Shown: positions 39,899 through 45,341 of the stretch, in pieces | Position numbering within the stretch: the first letter of the stretch is position 1 | How the letters are laid out: the number at the start of each line of letters is the position of its first letter | Source: Verrucomicrobiota bacterium | GTDB lineage: Bacteria > Verrucomicrobiota > Lentisphaeria > JABSQK01 > JAJFLO01 | Length of the DNA stretch: 45,341 nucleotides | Direction of reading: 5' to 3' | Assembly (NCBI GenBank): GCA_021772675.1 | Contig: JAJFLO010000603.1 | Location: forward strand, 1-45,341 | Translations under genes and position numbers: made by a program | The notes under the pieces: generated by a model | Told to the model about the DNA's origin: nothing | Databases searched by the model: none | What the model saw: only the letters and a program-made list of their open reading frames with translations

Positions 39899-42796
39899 TT
39901 AAGTTGAAAGCCCCCTTGATTTTACCCAGTTATGGAATTTAGCGAAGAATGCCACATCCTTCTCGACATTATGAAATTCACCAAAAGAAAACGTACCTTT
40001 TGAAAATATTGGCGCCGAAAGAGATGCGCCTATATAAATCGGTAAATTATGATTATGCATAGCTGTATAACTACCCAAGTTTTGATTAGTATCGTCGACC
40101 CTGCTTCCATTTAAATATAATTTCAATCCCGTCGAGACGCCGCCACCATCGTAGGTAAATCCGCCCGTTATGACCGTATTTTCCAACGCGGTTTGCGCCA
40201 CACTGTATGTCCTGCCAATATAATTAGTACTATCGTCATCAAATAACTGTACCGTCATCAAGTCAGAATTTGAAAAAACTAAACTAAACTCCCTGTCAGT
40301 GCCATAGGGTGATCTTTTTATGAATGGATAAAACAATGAGATATCATCGGTTTTAGCTGCGAATATTACAGAGAATGGTGAGTCTGTTATCCCGTCTCCA
40401 AAAGTTAAATTAGCAGAATGCGGAATTACTATATGACGTGCAACTCCATCAAGAACAATTCCCTTCTGAATTCCGTCACCCAAAAAGGGCTCATTTAGAA
40501 CTTCAGATATTAGCGAATCCACATTACCGACAAATGTTGCACCCCGAATAGCTAACGACTCTGACGTGGCTTTGCTTACAACACTATTAGTGCCATTTGC
40601 CGAAACTGTGCCAATCTCCGCGCCATCGTGTAATTTTACATCACCACTTACGTAACCCGACACAACAAAAGTATGCCGGTATGTCTTGCCAATAAATAGC
40701 GGGTCCACTGCAGCGGTTAAATCCACGTTTCCTGCCGTACCGTCAAATTCAGCTTGGCCGTTTTCCAGGGTTACGCCAGCATCCGCCACCCAATCAGCAT
40801 GTACCCAAGTACCGCCAATCCGTTTGGCATGTCTATTGTTTCCTGATGTATCCCTAATTTCACCTTCTTGAATTAAAATATCATCAATATAAGCTGTCAT
40901 AGTTTGCGAGGGATCAGTGATAATAATCCTTGCATTACTTCCAGTAACAGTAGGGGTGAAGTCCCATGTCTGTAAATTCCATTGATTTATAGTTTGGCCT
41001 TGGTTTTGCCATACCTCCGTACTCAGCGTGGTTCCATCACCATTTCTTAATCTAATGTTATGAGAATTCCTATCCGTAGAGTAAATCCAATAAGTAATTC
41101 TATAATTTCTTCCATCAGATACCGCAAACTCTGGAGTTTCCAATCCACGTGTGCTTCCAGTGGATATAAATTTTTGAGAATAGGTCCCGCCATGTGCTTG
41201 TTCAGAACTTCTTTCTCTAGTTGAAGGTGTATCATGATCAATAAAACCAGAGTCGAGTTCACAATTCCCATTTGTTCCAATATCAGATCCCAAAATTTCA
41301 TCTGTAAAAATATCATAATATAACCAACAGTCGGTAGAATTTATGGTTCCTGCAAGTTCCGTACCGTCCCAGACAGAACCATCCTTAATAGCTGCCTTTT
41401 GCATTAATCCGTCAAAATACCTTGAAAAATCATGGCCGATTCTGTTTATTGCACTACTAGAATGATCTTCCGTAATCGTCGGATTCTTTTTTCCATAACT
41501 TATGCTATCAATAAATAACTCGACATAATTTTCATTCTTATCAACATTAAACCATAATTCGTGCACCAATCCATCACCCACGACATTGGGTATTCCGTCA
41601 GTTGATACAGTCCAGGTCAGATTTTCGGTTAATGATGGAGATATCTGTTGAGAGAAAAAGGCAATATCACCATCGGGTTCAATCCCTCCCTTTGAACCAT
41701 TTGTGAAAGTTCCAAATATTGGAGCTTCAACGCCTGCAACTGCATCCAGCTTAAATTTAGAATAAAGTCCGTACAAGGTTGAAAGATGTGTATTATAAGT
41801 TAGAAATTGAAGATAGTCATCAACTCCGTCCAAATCGAGGTCTGAACGCATTCCACTATTTACTACAACATTAGATCCGAACTCTGCCTCCTGTTGGAAG
41901 GAGTGTGATATCCTGCCCTGTGCATGAATGGCTCCTGTCAATGTAATTACGCCGGCACCACCCGTGCCAGAGTTTACGCAGTTGCCGGTTGCCTCATTGC
42001 ATTCATATAACGCTACGGGAGTACTGGCAAACGTTCCCTGTTTATATAGTTGATCGTGGTCAGATAATGTTCTTTGCGCATTGTGCAGAAATGCCTTGTA
42101 GATATCCCCGTCAAATCCCGAAGAACCTCCATGCTGGTTTCCAATGATCAGATCATTGCCAACGTCAGTGTCTCTTGTTCCGACAGGCGTTGCACTTTCA
42201 ATCATCCCACTTCCTATGGTGTATTCTACGCCGTTAATCCTGAATATGGGATTGTATGCTACAGAATCAGCATTGTAAGATACCTCTATCGTTGAATGTA
42301 TGTTTAATGGAACTATCGCATTGATTGAATCCCACTGTCCGTTTGTTGTTGAAAAGTCCTGAATGAATCTTGTCTTTGCAAATCCATTTGATTCAAACAT
42401 CAGGTGTATTAACCATCCTCCACCTGCGAATTTGTCCAATATCCTACCCCTTGAATTCTGTCCATCTGATTTTGGATTGCAAATTACTCCTACCGTTCCC
42501 CAACCGTCGAATATGTTCTGAATAGAGGAATGATCCGTTACAGTTCCCAAGTCATCGACAGCATCATAGGTTATCTTCCATCCTTCCCCAATTATAGTGC
42601 CATGATTACCCCCCACATGATCCCTGACCAAATGCTTTCCGATCCCATTTACATTTGTCTGCCCAAAATACATCTGCAATAATGCATCCTCCCTCAATTC
42701 CGGAAACAATGCATCCTCCCAATCTTTAGATAAATCAGGATTATTATCGGGGCCTTCTATATATGCACCAGCTATTTTTTTGGTAACAATAGACAT
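39899..42796 (-). CDS. Large tail adhesin with concanavalin-like and carbohydrate-binding-like domains, 965 aa
   Basis: The protein is built from several beta-sandwich domains. Residues of about 80-250 and 330-460 show a LamG/concanavalin-A pattern (DGLVHELWFNVDKNENYVEL, FDGDIYKAFLHNAQR). Residues 520-660 resemble carbohydrate-binding modules (NYRITYWIYSTDRNSHNIRL, ARIIITDPSQTMTAYIDDIL). Another LamG-like unit fills about 790-960 (GLKLYLNGSRVDDTN). The N-terminal 60 residues (WEDALFPELREDALLQMYFG) may anchor it to the tail. The likely role is binding surface glycans during adsorption. Its place at the end of the late block fits a receptor-binding gene. Confidence 0.68.
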   Translation of the reverse strand: MSIVTKKIAGAYIEGPDNNPDLSKDWEDALFPELREDALLQMYFGQTNVNGIGKHLVRDHVGGNHGTIIGEGWKITYDAVDDLGTVTDHSSIQNIFDGWGTVGVICNPKSDGQNSRGRILDKFAGGGWLIHLMFESNGFAKTRFIQDFSTTNGQWDSINAIVPLNIHSTIEVSYNADSVAYNPIFRINGVEYTIGSGMIESATPVGTRDTDVGNDLIIGNQHGGSSGFDGDIYKAFLHNAQRTLSDHDQLYKQGTFASTPVALYECNEATGNCVNSGTGGAGVITLTGAIHAQGRISHSFQQEAEFGSNVVVNSGMRSDLDLDGVDDYLQFLTYNTHLSTLYGLYSKFKLDAVAGVEAPIFGTFTNGSKGGIEPDGDIAFFSQQISPSLTENLTWTVSTDGIPNVVGDGLVHELWFNVDKNENYVELFIDSISYGKKNPTITEDHSSSAINRIGHDFSRYFDGLMQKAAIKDGSVWDGTELAGTINSTDCWLYYDIFTDEILGSDIGTNGNCELDSGFIDHDTPSTRERSSEQAHGGTYSQKFISTGSTRGLETPEFAVSDGRNYRITYWIYSTDRNSHNIRLRNGDGTTLSTEVWQNQGQTINQWNLQTWDFTPTVTGSNARIIITDPSQTMTAYIDDILIQEGEIRDTSGNNRHAKRIGGTWVHADWVADAGVTLENGQAEFDGTAGNVDLTAAVDPLFIGKTYRHTFVVSGYVSGDVKLHDGAEIGTVSANGTNSVVSKATSESLAIRGATFVGNVDSLISEVLNEPFLGDGIQKGIVLDGVARHIVIPHSANLTFGDGITDSPFSVIFAAKTDDISLFYPFIKRSPYGTDREFSLVFSNSDLMTVQLFDDDSTNYIGRTYSVAQTALENTVITGGFTYDGGGVSTGLKLYLNGSRVDDTNQNLGSYTAMHNHNLPIYIGASLSAPIFSKGTFSFGEFHNVEKDVAFFAKFHNWVKSRGLST

Positions 42797-42798
42797 AA

Positions 42799-43194
42799 TT
42801 AGATAACGTTATTCGCTTTAAAACGACCTTGTGAAACACATGTTCCAGCATTATCATTGACAGTGCTTTTTGTTTGCATCTTAACCCAGGCTGGGATATC
42901 AACAATGATTCGCTTAGTCAATGACGCCGATGCCGCGATAGATTCAGATTCAATAAGAGTAAACATATCTGCATCATCCGGAATAGTCGTTACAGAGTCA
43001 TTGAGCGAATACAGTGTTTGAACATCAATGCTATTTGCCCCCGTATTCTTTATATTAAATTGTCCAATATCAGCAAAAGCTGTATATCCGGATATAACTG
43101 TTACCCAGCTATTAGTGGTAGCTGTAGTATCCACCGCACTAACCGAGCCCCTCTTTATATAGGTATTGTGTGAATCACTGAACTTTGCTGCCAT
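42799..43194 (-). CDS. Small beta-rich virion protein, 131 aa
   Basis: The protein (MAAKFSDSHNTYIKRGSVSA, then FNIKNTGANSIDVQTLYSLN) is beta-rich and Thr/Ser/Ala-rich, without membrane or catalytic features. A GGGAG site precedes the ATG at 43194. It lies between the 1194-aa ejection protein and the adhesin, suggesting a tail-tip or fibre-attachment role. The composition resembles the small head proteins at 8541-9339 but no relation can be proved. Confidence 0.5.
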   Translation of the reverse strand: MAAKFSDSHNTYIKRGSVSAVDTTATTNSWVTVISGYTAFADIGQFNIKNTGANSIDVQTLYSLNDSVTTIPDDADMFTLIESESIAASASLTKRIIVDIPAWVKMQTKSTVNDNAGTCVSQGRFKANNVI

Positions 43195-43246
43195 TTTGTT
43201 TACTCCCTTGTTTTAAAAACTTAAATTTCCCTTTGATTTATAGATT

Positions 43247-45341
43247 TCATAAATCTTTTTGATTCTTCTCGAATTCCTTTTTCTTTTTGAGCAATATCTT
43301 TCGCGTTGAATTGTCCCTCTTAATCACAAATTGAATTGCCTCATTGAATTGCTTAATTTCTCGGTCGCTGAATTTTGTAATTCGTGATTGGTCGTACATC
43401 TCTTCAAGCAAATTCCTCTTATAACGTTTAACATCAATATCCCTTAAGATTTCCCTCAAAAATGGAACATGTGAGCTTTTTGGAAGTTCGTTATCCTGAA
43501 GCAGTGATGCCGATGTATTTAGTGTGTTTGCAATACCCCTGCCTACATTTCCGCCATACTGTGCAACGGCATATTCGATGGATTCAGGTGACACGTCAAT
43601 AAAACCCTTCGGATTCTGTTCAGTAGCACTAATCAAGGCCATCCACTTAGCGGTAAATTTAGAAAAATCGCCAACAGATTTCCAATAATTTTCACTGTCA
43701 GGCTGTTTAGCTTTGAATGATCTGTTACTTGGGTAAATGGGGCCACCATGCCAGCCTTCGTTTTTCTCAATTTCAACCAGAGGCTTAATGATGCTCGGAG
43801 CCGCGTTTGTATAGCTTAGCCGGGATCCACCAAGTGGATTAATTGAATCCATAGCAGCAAGCGCGGTATCTTTCAGAACTTCACCCTTGGTTTTCTTACC
43901 AGCTGATAGATATGCAAGATTTGAACCCAGTGCGAAAAAGCTATTGTAACCGTATGGGAGATATACCAGCGTTGCCGATGTATCCGCTCCTGGAATCGGA
44001 AATGTTATTGACGTATTTTTCGTGTAATCAAAGATTGCTTCGTCGGCCTCTTCATCCAGCATCATTGACAGGTAAGTTCTCATAAAACCGGCAACAGTAA
44101 GAGCCCCGGCTGCTGCCCGAACTCTGTTACTTTTGCCGAATGCTCGACTTACTCTGGCGGTACCCTGAATACTTGGATTGATAAACAAATATAGCGACTT
44201 CAATAACGGACCAAGTTCGCCCTGTCTATTAAAATCAATAGTGATTTCACCAGCAATAAACGCTGATTTACTCCGTGATACACCTCGTTTAACCAATCCG
44301 TCATAAACGGCAACTCTGGTTGAATTTTCTGCAACTTCATTGATTGTTTTTATGAAATCAAGAGCATTGCCTGGCACATTTAGTAGCTGCTTAAATCCCT
44401 GTCGCTTATATTGCCTCTCAAATTTGAGTAATCGTTTATTGAGCTGCTTCACGTCTTCCAACCAAAATGAACCGGACTGCCCACCGTCTAGTTGAAACTG
44501 TGTTATAGCTTCCGACCATTTGTTTGATTTGCCACGCAAATGCTTAAATAACCCCTTGCCTATTGATGGAATACTTTTAACAATATCCCGGGTAAATGAT
44601 TTAGATTGTTCCTCGTTAAGTTGAAGTTCTCTTATCTCCTGAAGATTGATAATTGCTTCAGATACATCACGCTGAGGATTCCGCACTGCAAAGGTTAAGT
44701 CATAAGCTGTGATCAATTTTGACTGCAATGATATTATACCCCGTAATATCGGTATAGATTTGGATAGACCCTCATTCTTTAATGCCCGAAGAATTAACGG
44801 ATCATTAATGGTGATTAATTTTTGTTTACCGTTCTCAAAAAAGGAGAACTGGTTATTTTTGGGTTGCGCCCTGATAATTTCCCCATCCTTACCGAACCTA
44901 GTGCCAATTGCTTTCGGAGACTCTATTGTCCAAATATTAGACGCTGGATTTTCTTTGACCAATGAAGCCATTGCATTTCCGACAATATTAGTTTCAGCCA
45001 GTTCAATTCCCTTACTGATTTTATTAAATACCTGTGCTGTGATTGGTAGAACCTGTCGAGTGCTTCCCTTTGCGCGAAAAATCCCTTTAGTTCGAACATC
45101 CTTTGATTTAAATCCACCTCTTGAGGAGAATTCCTGCATTTCACGGCCAAGCGGAACATAGAATTGATAATTGCTGCGTAAGGCATCAGATTCTTCTTGG
45201 GAAAGGATTCCCGAGGAGGTTTGGTAATCTAAATGTTCATCAATAATGCCGGATAGATCTTGATGCAATGACTCCAGATTGGGCGTTTTTCCTTCATTTT
45301 CAAAGCGGGATAATACTTGTTGCGCCTGTACATTGGTCATC
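43247..45341 (-). CDS. Large polyvalent/ejection-type virion protein, C-terminal part
   Basis: This is the 3' part of the gene that begins at 1631. The ATG at 45340 is internal (Met498), not the true start. Recognisable signatures are RNPQRDVSEAI (about residue 717 of the full protein) and LFINPSIQGTARVSR (about 882-896), followed by a short hydrophobic pair of helices. This C-terminal layout is typical of the helical LPD38-like domain in large polyvalent proteins of short-tailed phages. The tail is Lys/Glu-rich. It is followed in the circle by the small virion gene at 42799-43194. No peptidoglycan-lytic motif could be identified, so assignment as an ejection protein rests on domain resemblance and on its place beside two smaller Gln/Ala-rich proteins. 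Confidence 0.75.
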   Translation of the reverse strand, partial: MTNVQAQQVLSRFENEGKTPNLESLHQDLSGIIDEHLDYQTSSGILSQEESDALRSNYQFYVPLGREMQEFSSRGGFKSKDVRTKGIFRAKGSTRQVLPITAQVFNKISKGIELAETNIVGNAMASLVKENPASNIWTIESPKAIGTRFGKDGEIIRAQPKNNQFSFFENGKQKLITINDPLILRALKNEGLSKSIPILRGIISLQSKLITAYDLTFAVRNPQRDVSEAIINLQEIRELQLNEEQSKSFTRDIVKSIPSIGKGLFKHLRGKSNKWSEAITQFQLDGGQSGSFWLEDVKQLNKRLLKFERQYKRQGFKQLLNVPGNALDFIKTINEVAENSTRVAVYDGLVKRGVSRSKSAFIAGEITIDFNRQGELGPLLKSLYLFINPSIQGTARVSRAFGKSNRVRAAAGALTVAGFMRTYLSMMLDEEADEAIFDYTKNTSITFPIPGADTSATLVYLPYGYNSFFALGSNLAYLSAGKKTKGEVLKDTALAAMDSINPLGGSRLSYTNAAPSIIKPLVEIEKNEGWHGGPIYPSNRSFKAKQPDSENYWKSVGDFSKFTAKWMALISATEQNPKGFIDVSPESIEYAVAQYGGNVGRGIANTLNTSASLLQDNELPKSSHVPFLREILRDIDVKRYKRNLLEEMYDQSRITKFSDREIKQFNEAIQFVIKRDNSTRKILLKKKKEFEKNQKDL
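45201..45341. repeat. Right copy of 141-bp terminal direct repeat
   Basis: This is an exact copy of bases 1-141. Joining the two copies closes the genome as a circle and restores the 1194-aa ejection protein gene. Confidence 0.95.

Overview
The window is a complete temperate phage or prophage genome from a Gram-negative host. It is not a chromosomal segment. The last 141 bases (45201-45341) repeat the first 141 exactly, and one long reading frame runs without interruption through the join. The molecule is therefore a circle, or a circularly permuted linear genome, of 45,200 bp. The base composition is AT-rich. Shine-Dalgarno sites of the AGGAG type are common, and two small genes carry lipoboxes, which suggests a Gram-negative bacterium. 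I cannot name the host from the sequence.

Layout. (1) A late block on the minus strand runs from about 16.8 kb down to 1 and continues across the join from 45.2 kb down to 39.08 kb. It holds an Acb2-like anti-CBASS gene, a chain of tiny overlapping genes, the large terminase, portal, scaffold and major capsid proteins, small head proteins, a head-tail adaptor with an inserted propeller, fibre and hub proteins, three ejection-type proteins (one of 1194 aa split by the window ends), a 965-aa adhesin and small late proteins. No tape measure, sheath or tail-tube protein is visible, so the virion is probably a short-tailed podovirus. (2) Two adjacent paralogous multi-pass membrane proteins lie at 16.9-19.3 kb on the minus strand. 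(3) A gene-free stretch of about 0.6 kb is followed by a small plus-strand operon at 19.95-21.27 kb (ribbon-helix-helix protein, small protein, DUF932). (4) A 12-kb minus-strand early block (33.55 down to 21.35 kb) holds a Cro-like regulator, small genes, an SMC/Rad50-like ATPase, a Sak4-like recombinase, a DUF669 protein, an SF2 helicase, two DNA methyltransferases, a primase-helicase next to 48-bp iterons, and a RusA-like nuclease. (5) A plus-strand lysogeny block (33.67-39.07 kb) holds the repressor, two lipoproteins, a secreted SNase-type nuclease, a tyrosine integrase and a membrane protein.

The genes fit a lambdoid-like plan. Two related DNA-binding proteins diverge from a shared operator, with early and late operons leading away from the repressor and integrase on the other strand. 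The least expected features are an apparent -1 frameshift on A9 inside the repressor gene, a leader RNA element present once in the late and once in the early operon, a short promoter-like motif shared by three intergenic regions, and the duplicated membrane-protein cassette.
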